Assembly (NCBI GenBank): GCA_937776645.1 | Contig: CALMRI010000050.1 | Location: forward strand, 1 to 64,000 | Source of the DNA: an uncultured Alphaproteobacteria bacterium | GTDB lineage: Bacteria; Pseudomonadota; Alphaproteobacteria; Thalassobaculales; Thalassobaculaceae | Direction: 5' to 3' | DNA: 64,000 nt | Part shown: piece after piece, positions 37,666-46,461 of the stretch | How positions within the stretch are numbered: position 1 is the first letter of the stretch | How the letters are laid out: each line of letters begins with the position of its first letter | Program-made: the position numbers and the translations under genes | Notes under the pieces: model-generated | Databases searched by the model: none | Seen by the model: only the letters and a program-made list of their open reading frames with translations | What the model was told of the DNA's origin: nothing

Positions 37666-39149
37666 GCATGATCCTTAACCAGGTTCGCCGGGGATACTTC
37701 CTGGATTCAGTTGCGTTGATGCGGATCTCGCGCACGGTGGCGGGGTTGGATGGTGTGGAAGAGGCTGCCTTGATGATGGGCTCTCCCTCCAATCTGGGCA
37801 TCATGTGCGATGCCGATTTGCTGGATGAAGTTGGTCGAGCCGCCGCCGGGGGCGATCTGATCCTGGCGGTGCGGGCGGCCGACCAGGCGGCGGGCGAAGC
37901 GGCGCTGGCTAAAGCGTCCGACTTGCTGGAGCGCCGACCGAGTGCGGCTGGTACTGGCAATACTTGGCGCTCGAAGACCCTGCGTTCAGCGGTCAAACAC
38001 CTACCCGGCGCTAATCTGGCGCTGATCTCGGTGCCCGGTGATTTCGCTGCCGCCGAGGCCCGCAAAGCGCTGCGTGCCGGCCTGCATGCGATGATCTTCA
38101 GCGACAATGTCTCCATCAAAGATGAGCTTGACCTGAAGCAAGAGGCCCGCGCGGCCGGATTGCTGGTCATGGGCCCGGACTGTGGCACCGCGATCATCGG
38201 CGGGGTGCCGTTGGCCTTCGCCAATGTGGTGCCGCGCGGCGATATCGGGATCATCGGTGCGTCGGGCACCGGTATCCAGGAAATCTCCTGCCTGATTGCC
38301 CAAGCTGGCGGTGGGGTCTCTCATGCGATTGGTGTGGGGGGACGCGACCTGAAGGCGGAAATCGGTGGCATCACGACGCTGATGGCGATCGATGCCCTGG
38401 CCTGCGATCCGGCGACCCGCCATGTGGTCCTGATCTCCAAACCACCGGCTGCCGAAGTGGCGCGCCGGGTGCTGGAACGTATCGGCGCCAGCCCGAAAAG
38501 CTACACGGTCTGTTTCATCGGCGCCGAGGAACTCGATCTGCCGGCCAATGCGCGTGCGGCGAGCACGTTGAAGGCGGCGGCGCTGGACGCGATGCAGATC
38601 AATGCCCTGCTCGGCACGGTGCATACGGTTACAGTGCCAGATGCCCGCGCGGGATCCATCCAAGGTTTGTTCTGTGGCGGCACTTTAGCGGCTGAAGCGC
38701 AGGTGATTTTTCGTGCAGCCGGACTTGCGGTTGCCTCCAACGCGCCGATCCCGGGTATCGAGCCGCTTGCGGGTTCAACGGCGCTACATCGCCTGATCGA
38801 CCTGGGCGAGGATGAATATACAGCCGGCCGGCCGCACCCGATGATAGAACCGGCCGTGCGTGATGATGTTCTGGCCGAAACCTTGCGCGATCCCGACGTT
38901 GCCGTGGTGTTGTTGGATGTGGTGATAGGGCTCGGCGCGGATGAGGATCCGGCGGGGCATGTGGCCCGCGAGGTTGCGGGGCGCGGTGCTGGCGGTCCGA
39001 TTGTTATCGCCTCGGTGACCGGTACCGACGGCGATCCCCAGGGACGCTTGGCCCAGATTGAGAAGTTACGGGCGGCGGGTATCCATGTTGCCGCCTCGAA
39101 CGCGGATGCGGCTGAGCTTGCCGTTGCCTGTATCGGCGCGGGAGCTTAA
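37662..39149 (+). CDS. fdrA: FdrA/AllF, oxalurate carbamoyltransferase subunit
   Basis: 495 residues from the ATG at 37662, coupled to allG by a 4-base overlap. The open frame extends upstream only as a shadow of allG. It has two CoA-ligase-like halves. IIGASGTGIQEISCLIAQAG resembles the succinyl-CoA synthetase alpha phospho-histidine region but lacks that His. The protein ends AELAVACIGAGA. The C-terminal piece found in longer homologues is missing here and resembles the small protein at 36218. Confidence 0.88.
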   Translation: MSMILNQVRRGYFLDSVALMRISRTVAGLDGVEEAALMMGSPSNLGIMCDADLLDEVGRAAAGGDLILAVRAADQAAGEAALAKASDLLERRPSAAGTGNTWRSKTLRSAVKHLPGANLALISVPGDFAAAEARKALRAGLHAMIFSDNVSIKDELDLKQEARAAGLLVMGPDCGTAIIGGVPLAFANVVPRGDIGIIGASGTGIQEISCLIAQAGGGVSHAIGVGGRDLKAEIGGITTLMAIDALACDPATRHVVLISKPPAAEVARRVLERIGASPKSYTVCFIGAEELDLPANARAASTLKAAALDAMQINALLGTVHTVTVPDARAGSIQGLFCGGTLAAEAQVIFRAAGLAVASNAPIPGIEPLAGSTALHRLIDLGEDEYTAGRPHPMIEPAVRDDVLAETLRDPDVAVVLLDVVIGLGADEDPAGHVAREVAGRGAGGPIVIASVTGTDGDPQGRLAQIEKLRAAGIHVAASNADAAELAVACIGAGA

Positions 39150-39194
39150 CCGAGTTGTGAGTGCTGCCCTTCGGGGACAGAATGAGGATTTGTC

Positions 39195-40160
39195 ATGAAT
39201 GATGCGGCCATCCCGGACAAGCTGCTGATCGCCATCGGCGGCAATGCGACCCATCCCGAGGATATCGAGGGCACGTCGGCGGAGCAAGCGCAGATCGCCG
39301 CCGAGACGGCAGCAGCACTGCTGCCGATCGCCATGTTGCCGAACCAGCTCGTGGTCACCCATGGCAATGGCCCGGTGGTGGGCAAGATCCTGATGCGCCA
39401 GGCGCTGACCCGCGACCGGATTGCGCCGATGCCCCTGGACATCTGCGTCGCCCACAGTCAGGGCGGCATCGCATATCTGCTGGTGCAAGCGATGGAGAAC
39501 GCGCTGCGCGAGGCGGACAATGATCGCCACGTGGCCTGCCTTCTGACCCAGGTCGAGGTGGATCCCGACGATCCGGCCTTCGAGAACCCGACCAAGCCGA
39601 TCGGGCCATTCTTCAGCGAGGAGGACGCACGTGCGGTCTCCGAGGAACTCGGCTGGTTGATGAAGGAGGATTCCGGGCGCGGTTGGCGCCATGTGGTGCC
39701 CTCTCCCAAGCCGCGCCATATCTGTGACGTCTCGTTGGTTCAGGTGCTGGCCCGGCGTGGCACGGTGGTGATCGCCGGCGGCGGGGGTGGCATCCCGGTG
39801 ATCCGGGGGCCGAAAGGTGTGCGCCGTGGGGTGTCCGCCGTGGTCGATAAGGATCTGACATCAGCGCACATGGCCAATGTACTGGGGATCGAGACCCTGA
39901 TGATCCTGACCGCCGTGCCCAAGATCGCCGTTCATTTCGGCACGCCGCAACAACGTGATCTCGACACGGTCACGGTGCGCGAACTGAGAGCGCTGCACGC
40001 CGAAGGTCACTTCCCGCCGGGCAGCATGGGCCCGAAGGTCGAGGCGGCGATCCGCTTCCTGGAGGGCGGAGGTGAGCGGGCGATCATCAGTGATTTGCAG
40101 ACCGCCGTTTCAGCGCTCAAAGGCGAGAGCGGGACCCACGTGGTACCGGATGAGGACTGA
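39195..40160 (+). CDS. arcC: Carbamate kinase
   Basis: Transfers phosphate from carbamoyl phosphate to ADP, giving ATP, CO2 and ammonia. 321 residues. Motifs are LLIAIGGNATHPE, VVTHGNGPVVGKI, VIAGGGGGIPVI and SAVVDKDLTSAHMANVLG. In this operon it should harvest the carbamoyl phosphate released by AllFGH, the role of AllK (YbcF) in E. coli. It overlaps allH by 11 bases. Confidence 0.95.
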   Translation: MNDAAIPDKLLIAIGGNATHPEDIEGTSAEQAQIAAETAAALLPIAMLPNQLVVTHGNGPVVGKILMRQALTRDRIAPMPLDICVAHSQGGIAYLLVQAMENALREADNDRHVACLLTQVEVDPDDPAFENPTKPIGPFFSEEDARAVSEELGWLMKEDSGRGWRHVVPSPKPRHICDVSLVQVLARRGTVVIAGGGGGIPVIRGPKGVRRGVSAVVDKDLTSAHMANVLGIETLMILTAVPKIAVHFGTPQQRDLDTVTVRELRALHAEGHFPPGSMGPKVEAAIRFLEGGGERAIISDLQTAVSALKGESGTHVVPDED

Positions 40161-41055
40161 GCTGTTGGTTGAGACGATCGGCGCCAAAGCGCGCTCGGTC
40201 CTGAAAGCCGGTGCGGTCGGCAAAATCACCGCCACCTTCGAGCACAGCTGTTATCTGGAGGCCGGCGGCGACTGGATTTGCCTTGCTGCCGGCGGAACCG
40301 GGCGCAGCCCGATCACGCTCACCTGCCAACAATTTGGGAACGACTGGCCCAGCGGCCAATTGCGCGAAGGCCTGCCGGTTCGCGTGGATCGCGACGGCCT
40401 GCGCCTGGGCGCAAACATCCGCTTTGTCACGGCTGACGCTGTCACTTGGCGGCCAGCGCCGCCGCCGGATTGGACCGTCGCGAGTTTTGTCGATGGTTTG
40501 AATCTGCTGCGCGAGCATGCGTCCGGGATGCTGCCGCAAGAGGGTTTGGCGGCTTTTCTGTTGGATGATGCGCCCAATCTTGTCGGTGCACCCGTGCCAC
40601 GCGAAGCGGTGGCGGCGGCACTATCGATTGCCCTGTTGCGGGATTGGCTGGCTCAGAGTTCCGGACCAGCGGACCAGGGTATCACCGGCCTGGTCGGGCT
40701 TGGCCCCGGCCTTACGCCGTCGGGCGATGATCTCCTCGGCGGGGCAATGATTGCTTTGCATCTATTGGGTTGCCCGGAGAGGGCCGCAGAGCTTTACCGC
40801 ACCATCCGGCCCGCTTTGGCTAATGGGACCAATGCGGTGAGCCGGGCGTTGTTTGCTGCCGCCGCCGAGGGCATGGGTGGCGAGAGCCTGCATGCGGCTC
40901 TGAGCGCGGTTTTGAGCGCAGATCGGGCGGTTATGACGGAGCGCTTGCAGGCGATTGATCGGATCGGCCACAGTTCTGGCTGGGATGCGCTGACCGGTGC
41001 GATTATGGTGCTGCGCCATTGGGCCAGAACACGCCCGGATCAGGGGCAGGAGTGA
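40150..41055 (+). CDS. allH: DUF2877 protein AllH, oxalurate carbamoyltransferase subunit
   Basis: 301 residues from the ATG at 40150. The DUF2877 hallmark GLGPGLTPSGDDLLGGAM is intact. It is the third subunit type of the AllFGH complex. The operon order G-F-K-H is compact, and the next gene starts 6 bases after its stop. Confidence 0.88.
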   Translation: MRTELLVETIGAKARSVLKAGAVGKITATFEHSCYLEAGGDWICLAAGGTGRSPITLTCQQFGNDWPSGQLREGLPVRVDRDGLRLGANIRFVTADAVTWRPAPPPDWTVASFVDGLNLLREHASGMLPQEGLAAFLLDDAPNLVGAPVPREAVAAALSIALLRDWLAQSSGPADQGITGLVGLGPGLTPSGDDLLGGAMIALHLLGCPERAAELYRTIRPALANGTNAVSRALFAAAAEGMGGESLHAALSAVLSADRAVMTERLQAIDRIGHSSGWDALTGAIMVLRHWARTRPDQGQE

Positions 41056-41061
41056 CGATCG

Positions 41062-42651
41062 ATGCTTCACACCGCGCGCAGCTATCGCGGCATGGTGACT
41101 GCCCCGCATAACCAAGCGGCCCGCGCCGGATTGCGGGTGCTGGAAGAGGGCGGCAACGCGATTGAGGCCATGATCGCGGCTGCGTCCACCATTGCCGTGG
41201 TCTATCCGCATATGAACGCGCTGGGCGGCGATAATTTCTGGCTGATCTCCGAGCCCGGCCGAGATGTTGTCGGCATTGATGCCTGCGGGGCTGTGGCCGG
41301 ATTGGCGGATGTCGATTTTTATCGCGCTGCCGGCCATCAGGCGATCCCGTCGCGCGGGGCCTTGGCGGCTTTGACCATGGGCGGTGCCGTCTCCGGGTGG
41401 CAGGAAGCCCTGGCGGTCAGTGAGGGTTGGGGCGGGCAATTGCCGCTCTCTCGATTGCTGGAAGAGGCGAGCTTTTTGGCGCGCGACGGCATCGCCGTGC
41501 CGCGCACTTTGGCGGACAATCTGGCGGGCAAGCGCGCGGAACTCGAAGGCGCTCCCGGCTTCGCCGACCATTACCTGGCTGGGGGTGAAGCATTGAAGCT
41601 CGGCCAACGGTTCCGTCAACTGGCCCTGGCCGCGACCTTGGACCGATTGGGCCGGGTCGGTCTTGATGATTTCTACCGGGGTGATTTGGCGCGAGAGATC
41701 ACCGCCGGGTTGGAACGTGCCGGCACGCCCCTGCGGTTGGCGGACTTTGAACGCCATCAGGCCTTGCGGGTAAAGCCACTCTCGGTCGATGTCGCCGGCC
41801 ACACGGTCTACAACTTGCCGCCGCCGACCCAGGGCTTGGCGTCCCTGATCCTGCTGGCCGTCTATGCCCGCTTGGGCGTGAATGAGGTCGAAGGTTTCGA
41901 GTTCATTCACAACCTAATCGAAGCCACCAAATGCGCCTTTCGCGTACGCGATCGCCATGTGGTTGATCCGGCCTATATGTCGGTCAATCCGGCTGATTTC
42001 CTAACCGATGCCGCTCTTGATGCGATGGCGGCCTCGGTTGATCCAGCCAATGCGGCCCCTTGGCCCAATCCGTCCAAGCCCGGCGATACGGTCTGGCTCG
42101 GCGCGATCGACGGCGAGGGGCGGGCGGTTAGTTTCATTCAGTCGATCTATTGGGAGTTCGGCTCCGGTGTGGTGTTGCCCAATCATGGAATTACCTGGCA
42201 GAATCGGGGCATCAGCTTCAGCTTGGCCGACGGGCATCACAACCGCCTGGAGCCGGGCCGGCGGCCATTCCACACCATCCAGCCCGCCCTGGCGCATCTC
42301 TCGGACGGGCGGGTGATGAGCTACGGCACCATGGGCGGCGAGGGCCAACCGCAAACCCAGGCGATGCTGTTCGCCCGGCATGTGCTGTGCGGCCAGGAAC
42401 TGCAGCGCGCGGTCACCGCCCCGCGCTGGCTGCTCGGTCGTACCTGGGGGGCTGAGACCACCAATCTGCGGATCGAAAACCGCTTCGAGCCGGCGGTGTA
42501 TAAGGCCCTAAGGCAGGCCGGCCACGATATCGAGGTGATCGGCGATTATGACGAGATCATGGGCCATGCCGGTGCCCTGGTGCGTCACCCGGACAGCCTG
42601 ATCGAGGGCGCCGCCGACCCCCGAAGCGATGGCCAGGCGGTTGGCTGGTAG
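41062..42651 (+). CDS. hpxW: Oxamate amidohydrolase-like Ntn enzyme (gamma-glutamyltransferase family)
   Basis: 529 residues of the GGT fold. AARAGLRVLEEGGNAIEAMI and YNLPPPTQGLASLILLAVYA are family motifs. The autoprocessing threonine is expected in KPGDTVWLGAIDGEG (about residue 350), where GGTs have a TTH-type motif. The GSGV/GGE glycine loops (GTMGGEGQPQTQAMLF) are present. HpxW hydrolyses oxamate to oxalate and ammonia. As last gene of the allGFKH operon it would consume the oxamate made by AllFGH. The exact substrate is inferred from context. Confidence 0.8.
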   Translation: MLHTARSYRGMVTAPHNQAARAGLRVLEEGGNAIEAMIAAASTIAVVYPHMNALGGDNFWLISEPGRDVVGIDACGAVAGLADVDFYRAAGHQAIPSRGALAALTMGGAVSGWQEALAVSEGWGGQLPLSRLLEEASFLARDGIAVPRTLADNLAGKRAELEGAPGFADHYLAGGEALKLGQRFRQLALAATLDRLGRVGLDDFYRGDLAREITAGLERAGTPLRLADFERHQALRVKPLSVDVAGHTVYNLPPPTQGLASLILLAVYARLGVNEVEGFEFIHNLIEATKCAFRVRDRHVVDPAYMSVNPADFLTDAALDAMAASVDPANAAPWPNPSKPGDTVWLGAIDGEGRAVSFIQSIYWEFGSGVVLPNHGITWQNRGISFSLADGHHNRLEPGRRPFHTIQPALAHLSDGRVMSYGTMGGEGQPQTQAMLFARHVLCGQELQRAVTAPRWLLGRTWGAETTNLRIENRFEPAVYKALRQAGHDIEVIGDYDEIMGHAGALVRHPDSLIEGAADPRSDGQAVGW

Positions 42652-42654
42652 GTT

Positions 42655-42753
42655 TTACGCCGCTGGCTGTAGCGATTGGATCGGCGGTTGTTCACTTTGT
42701 AGGGCGCGCCAGAGATCATAATTCGCCTGCAGCGAGACCCAAAAATGAACGTT
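42655..42753 (-). pseudogene. HigA-like antitoxin C-terminal scrap
   Basis: The minus strand reads NVHFWVSLQANYDLWRALQS then EQPPIQSLQPAA and a stop at 42655. HFWVSLQANYDLW is the C-terminal signature of HigA (XRE-family) antitoxins. It is cut off at about 42755, exactly where the 70-bp repeat begins, so an insertion or recombination at the repeat removed the rest and any HigB toxin. Confidence 0.6.
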
Positions 42754-42755
42754 GA

Positions 42756-42825
42756 TAGGTGTAGGGGATCTGATTTATCACCCGAATTATCTACCCTCTT
42801 CGTCTGATCTAGACAAAGTGCAGAT
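42756..42825 (+). repeat. 70-bp direct repeat, copy 2
   Basis: Same orientation as 31590-31659. It ends 9 bases before the left end of the IS3 element and truncates the HigA remnant at its own left edge. Confidence 0.85.
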
Positions 42826-42849
42826 AGTCATATTTGTAAAGCCCCCGTT

Positions 42850-43647
42850 CTATGTACCACTTTCTGATAGGGTCTCGGGCATCGGTGGACGCATGTTCAG
42901 AGCCTGATGCGGGCGGATGTGATTGTACTGTTTCAGCCAAGTTTCGATGACGATTTGAGCCTGTCTGATTGATGTGAACCACTCTGCATTGAGAACCTCC
43001 CTGCGCAGAGTGCCGTTGAAGCGTTCGTTGTATCCGTTCTCCCAGGGGCTCCCCGGATAGATACGGATGGGCTTGATCCCAACCTTGGTAAGCCAGGTCT
43101 GAAAGTTCTCTGCGATGAACTCAGGACCATTGTCTGATCTGATGAACTCTGGTCTGCCGTGTTTCAAGAAGAGCGGATAGAGGGCTTCCAGAACCTCGGC
43201 ATTGCCCATTCGAGTCCTCACGGCCACGCACAGAGCTTCGCGGGTGTATTCATCCAGCACGGTCAACATTTTATAGGGCCGGCCGTTGGCCAGCTTGTCA
43301 TGGACGAAATCTATGCTCCAGATATGGTTCCGATATTTGGGGCGCAGCCGGATGATAGAGCTGTCCTTGTGATAGAGGCGCTTCCGCTTCCTGTGACGTT
43401 GCGGTATCTGGAGACCCTCTTCCCTCCACAGCCGCTCTACCTTCTTGTGATTGACTTGCCAGCCTTCAATGCGGAGTAACGCGGCAATCTTCCTGTAACC
43501 ATAGCGGCCATACTGCTTTGCCAATCTGATCAAAGCCAGCCGAAGGCTGTCATCATTTTCAGGGGATGCCTCATAGCGCTGTGTGGACCGTGCCACGCCG
43601 ATCGTTTTGCAAGCCCGCCGCTCGGATGATCCGAGTTTCTGACGCAC
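42850..43647 (-). CDS. IS3-family transposase OrfB (DDE integrase core)
   Basis: 265 residues from this start, normally expressed as an OrfAB fusion by frameshifting. HTH_21-like start (YGRYGYRKIAALLRIEGW). Catalytic D in HIWSIDFVHD, D in FIRSDNGPEF and E in SPWENGYNERFNG. The frame is open upstream to the OrfA end, as expected for -1 frameshifting. Confidence 0.95.
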   Translation of the reverse strand: MRQKLGSSERRACKTIGVARSTQRYEASPENDDSLRLALIRLAKQYGRYGYRKIAALLRIEGWQVNHKKVERLWREEGLQIPQRHRKRKRLYHKDSSIIRLRPKYRNHIWSIDFVHDKLANGRPYKMLTVLDEYTREALCVAVRTRMGNAEVLEALYPLFLKHGRPEFIRSDNGPEFIAENFQTWLTKVGIKPIRIYPGSPWENGYNERFNGTLRREVLNAEWFTSIRQAQIVIETWLKQYNHIRPHQALNMRPPMPETLSESGT

Positions 43648-43679
43648 ATGGATTAGGGCCTGACGCAGATCGGCAATCG

Positions 43680-43967
43680 TCAGACCTTCGGCTTTAGATA
43701 ATCGAGGCTCTCCCGCAGGATCAGCTTATCCAGCTCAAGGTCCGCAACAATTCTCTTGAGGCGGGAGTTCTCCTTCTCAAGGCCCTTGAGCTCCTGAAGC
43801 TGGGACTTGCCCATCCCACCGTACCTCTTGCGCCAATTATAGTATGTTGCATCGCTGATGCCTGCTGATCGGCAAGCCATCTCTACACTGCTACCAGACG
43901 CCAGACTGAGCTCTATCTGACGCAGCAGGTTCAATACATCTTCATCGGAATATCGCTTCCTTGCCAT
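43680..43967 (-). CDS. IS3-family transposase OrfA
   Basis: 95 residues. Helix-turn-helix with GISDATYYNWRKRYGGM, then a leucine-zipper-like coil (LQELKGLEKENSRLKRIVAD). Typical of the IS407 group. Confidence 0.95.
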   Translation of the reverse strand: MARKRYSDEDVLNLLRQIELSLASGSSVEMACRSAGISDATYYNWRKRYGGMGKSQLQELKGLEKENSRLKRIVADLELDKLILRESLDYLKPKV

Positions 43968-44126
43968 CCAAATACCTCCACACCTTCGTAAAATATCACG
44001 AATTACGTGGCACAGTTATAGGGGGGCAGGACAATCAGTTCGTTGATGGTTATTCAGCCCATCAGGAGAGAGTAGGGCAAGCTGTCAAGCCGCATCATAA
44101 ATTAACATTTTAAGGGACCGCTTAAC

Positions 44127-44270
44127 TTGGCTCAATCAATCCCTCCTAGAAATTCTATCAAGAGAACTAAACCCCAATCGAACCTGCCCATCCGGGAAAA
44201 ACTCAACCGGGAGCTAGACCCGCAGAAGTTCGCCAAGCTTGAGTTAGAGCGGTTGAAAGTCTTAGAATAG
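44127..44270 (+). CDS. Small 47-residue ORF with REKLNRELDP motif
   Basis: A TTG start is possible at 44127. It reads LAQSIPPRNSIKRTKPQSNL then PIREKLNRELDPQKF and a Leu/Glu-rich helix, stopping at 44270. A broken related stretch (TRDKLNQEQDP) occurs near 63560-63592. I do not recognise the family. The recurrence next to other repeats suggests a gene carried by the same mobile elements. Confidence 0.35.
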   Translation: MAQSIPPRNSIKRTKPQSNLPIREKLNRELDPQKFAKLELERLKVLE

Positions 44271-44374
44271 GCTTATGGACATGTTTGATGACGGTGGTTG
44301 GTAAAGTTGATTAATTACTTATTAACATATGGTTAGAGTGTCTATTCCTTATGGGTATGCATATTAGAAGAGAC
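44261..44374 (+). repeat. 114-bp inverted repeat, left copy
   Basis: Matches the reverse complement of 53719-53832 along its whole length with modest mismatch. It contains GGTGGTTGGTAAAGTTGATT and TATTCCTTATGGGTATGCAT. It is followed by a hairpin (AGAAGAGACGCGAGCCCCCA ... GGGCTCTTCTT). The pair brackets the amidase, transporter and allE genes. Confidence 0.85.
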
Positions 44375-44383
44375 GCGAGCCCC

Positions 44384-44863
44384 CAAGGGCGAGAGGGCTC
44401 TTCTTAATTAGGTATATAAAAGAGGGTTAGATATCCCCGGAGACTGTTCAGCCAAATCGAACCACCTCTCACTATGAAAACCGACGCTTTGCGCGTAAGC
44501 GCAAAACAGCGTAGCATCAACAAAGCTGGAGGCGGATCCCCCGTTACTAAAACGTGCTCGCTTACCCTTTTATCCTGACGATGGATACGCTGGCAGAAAT
44601 TCATGAGAATAGAGCATAGCGACAGGAGGCGTTTATTTTATGAGGGAAGATAGCGCTAGACGGACCCGCCATCTGCACTCCGAACGCCAAGACTCCTTAC
44701 CTATTGGGCCAATACGCCTCGCGGCTATGACAAAGTCTGTTCGTCTTCACTCTGGGCGACTAATGAGAATTTTTGATTAGTAAACCTATAATTAACTTAG
44801 GTGTTGACTGTATGGGTGACTAGCTACTTTTAAACGGTGAACTCAGCCTGGAGGCCCTCTGGA
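44384..44863. other. Spacer upstream of the amidase genes
   Basis: About 480 AT-rich bases without a recognisable gene. A possible promoter (TTGACT near 44803) lies shortly before the small protein gene. A GGAGG-like site precedes the ATG at 44864. There is a GCTTTGCGC/GCGCAAAAC hairpin at about 44490. Confidence 0.35.
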
Positions 44864-45055
44864 ATGAAAGCAATCGACGAACCATTTCCTGGATACATTT
44901 ATGACGCAGCAGCTTCTAGTCGAGCTGACGACCTCCAGAAAGCAGCGCGGGAGGCGATCCTTAAGCATGGTGATGGATCACTTTTTGATACGGAGCCTCA
45001 GCAAATCTCAAAGATAATGGCGGTACATGCTCAAAACCCGGAGGCTGACGGATGA
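44864..45055 (+). CDS. Small protein coupled to amidase
   Basis: 63 residues (MKAIDEPFPGYIYDAAASSR, ending HAQNPEADG). The stop overlaps the amidase start by 4 bases (ATGA), so the two are translationally coupled. I do not recognise the family. The arrangement recalls AtzG, a small partner of the amidase AtzE, but the sequence is not clearly DUF4089. A structural or stabilising subunit is a reasonable guess. Confidence 0.6.
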   Translation: MKAIDEPFPGYIYDAAASSRADDLQKAAREAILKHGDGSLFDTEPQQISKIMAVHAQNPEADG

Positions 45056-46461
45056 GTTTGACGGACCTGACTCTTGCTGAGGCTGCAGAAGGGATTACCA
45101 ACGGAAGGTTCTCTGCCTCGGAACTCACAGAGGCTACTCTCGCTCGTATTGAGGAAATAAACCCCAAACTTAATGCCTATATACATGTGGAATCCGAAAT
45201 TGCTAGAACCGAAGCGGCATTAGTTGATGCTAATAGGGGCAAGGGAGAAACACTAGGCCCTTTGGCAGGTGTTCCGCTCGCTCACAAGGATATGTATTAT
45301 CGCAAGGGCTCCCTAGCAACTTGCGGAAGCAAGATTCGTAGAGATTTTCGCCCAAGTGTAACGGCAACGGTCCTTTCGCGCTTAGGTTCCGCAGGTGCCA
45401 CCTATATTGGGGGCCTCAATATGGCGGAATTTGCTTTTGGCCCGACCGGGCACAACGAGCACTTCGGGGCCTGCCGCAACCCCTGGGATATTTCACGCAT
45501 TACAGGAGGATCTTCTTCCGGGTCTGGCTCGGCGGTTGGGGGGCGGCTCTGTTTCGGCGCTTTGGGGTCTGATACTGGTGGATCCATCCGGTTGCCGGCT
45601 GGTTTCTGCGGATTGGTTGGTATAAAACCCACTCAGACACGCGTTAGCCGTTATGGCGTTATGGGATTATCTTTCTCACTGGACAATGTGGGGCCTTTGA
45701 CGCGGACAGTTTTAGATAATGCTATAATGCTCTCCGCTATTGCTGGGTTCGATCCTGAAGACCCAACGTCATCACAATTTCCCGTGGATGATTATGTCGC
45801 AGCCGCCAAGAACCCTATGGCAAATAATATCAAAATAGGAATAGCTCGCGGCTATTTCGAAAATGAAGCAGACGAGACCGCCCTAGTCGCAAGAGACACA
45901 GCTCTAGCTGCCCTCGTTTCAGCGGGAGCCAAACTTGTCGAGGTTGACGTTGGCGACCTAGACCGCATAAACGCGCTTGCAGGAGCGGTTATGGCACCCG
46001 AAGCAGCGACTTTGCATGCCCACTGGCTTCTCGAACGGCGTGAGGACCTTGGCGCCCAAATGCGGGCTCGATGCGAGGGAGGGTTCCGGATTAGCGGTGT
46101 TGATTATCTCTCCTCTCAGCAACTTCGACCAAAAATTGTTGCTAATTTTGTTGAGCGCGTATTTTCAGCTTGTGACGTGCTTGTGGCGCCGACCTTTAAT
46201 ATAGAAACCCCTACAATTCTGGAGACTGATATGGGCGCCTCACAAGGATTTGAGGCCGCGATCTCCCGTATCTCTAAATGTACACGCCCCTTCAACTATC
46301 TAACTCTTCCCTGTCTCGCATTACCAACCCCAGAATCTGTTGTTGGGATGCCGGGTTCTATTCAATTAATTGGGCCCCCATTTTCTGAGGCATCACTTTA
46401 CAGAGTGGGGGCAGCATATGAATCTGAGACCGGTTTCCCAAGGAAAACCCCAATTATTTAG
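45052..46461 (+). CDS. Amidase signature family hydrolase
   Basis: 469 residues. The Ser-cisSer-Lys triad is visible: Lys in LAHKDMYYRKG, cis-Ser in GGSSSGSGSAV and nucleophile Ser in SDTGGSIRLPAGFCGL. The position beside an ABC importer and a ureide gene suggests hydrolysis of an imported amide or ureide, such as an allophanate-, biuret- or peptide-like compound. The substrate cannot be read from sequence. The codon use is AT-richer than the oxalurate operon, consistent with a separate origin. Confidence 0.88.
   Translation: MSLTDLTLAEAAEGITNGRFSASELTEATLARIEEINPKLNAYIHVESEIARTEAALVDANRGKGETLGPLAGVPLAHKDMYYRKGSLATCGSKIRRDFRPSVTATVLSRLGSAGATYIGGLNMAEFAFGPTGHNEHFGACRNPWDISRITGGSSSGSGSAVGGRLCFGALGSDTGGSIRLPAGFCGLVGIKPTQTRVSRYGVMGLSFSLDNVGPLTRTVLDNAIMLSAIAGFDPEDPTSSQFPVDDYVAAAKNPMANNIKIGIARGYFENEADETALVARDTALAALVSAGAKLVEVDVGDLDRINALAGAVMAPEAATLHAHWLLERREDLGAQMRARCEGGFRISGVDYLSSQQLRPKIVANFVERVFSACDVLVAPTFNIETPTILETDMGASQGFEAAISRISKCTRPFNYLTLPCLALPTPESVVGMPGSIQLIGPPFSEASLYRVGAAYESETGFPRKTPII

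Larger units (their letters stand above)
42835..44033 (-). mobile_element. IS3-family element, IS407 group, complete
   Basis: About 1.2 kb with two minus-strand ORFs in the orfA-orfB arrangement and imperfect terminal inverted repeats of about 28 bases. The left end is TGTAAAGCCCCCGTTCTATG. The right end, read inward, is TGTCCTGCCCCCCTATAACT. They share TGT, the C run and TGT-CCAC. I see no convincing target duplication. The ORFs look intact, so the element may be active. Confidence 0.88.

Noticed and set aside
40762..41910. A 382-codon minus-strand frame across allH and hpxW
   Set aside because: Antisense shadow of two recognised genes in GC-rich sequence.
42831..44040. Target-site duplication for the IS3 element
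   Set aside because: Flanks (TATT left, ATCA right) do not match convincingly, so none is claimed.
44480..44530. Hairpin GCTTTGCGC/GCGCAAAAC as a terminator
   Set aside because: No T tract on either side and no gene ending nearby.
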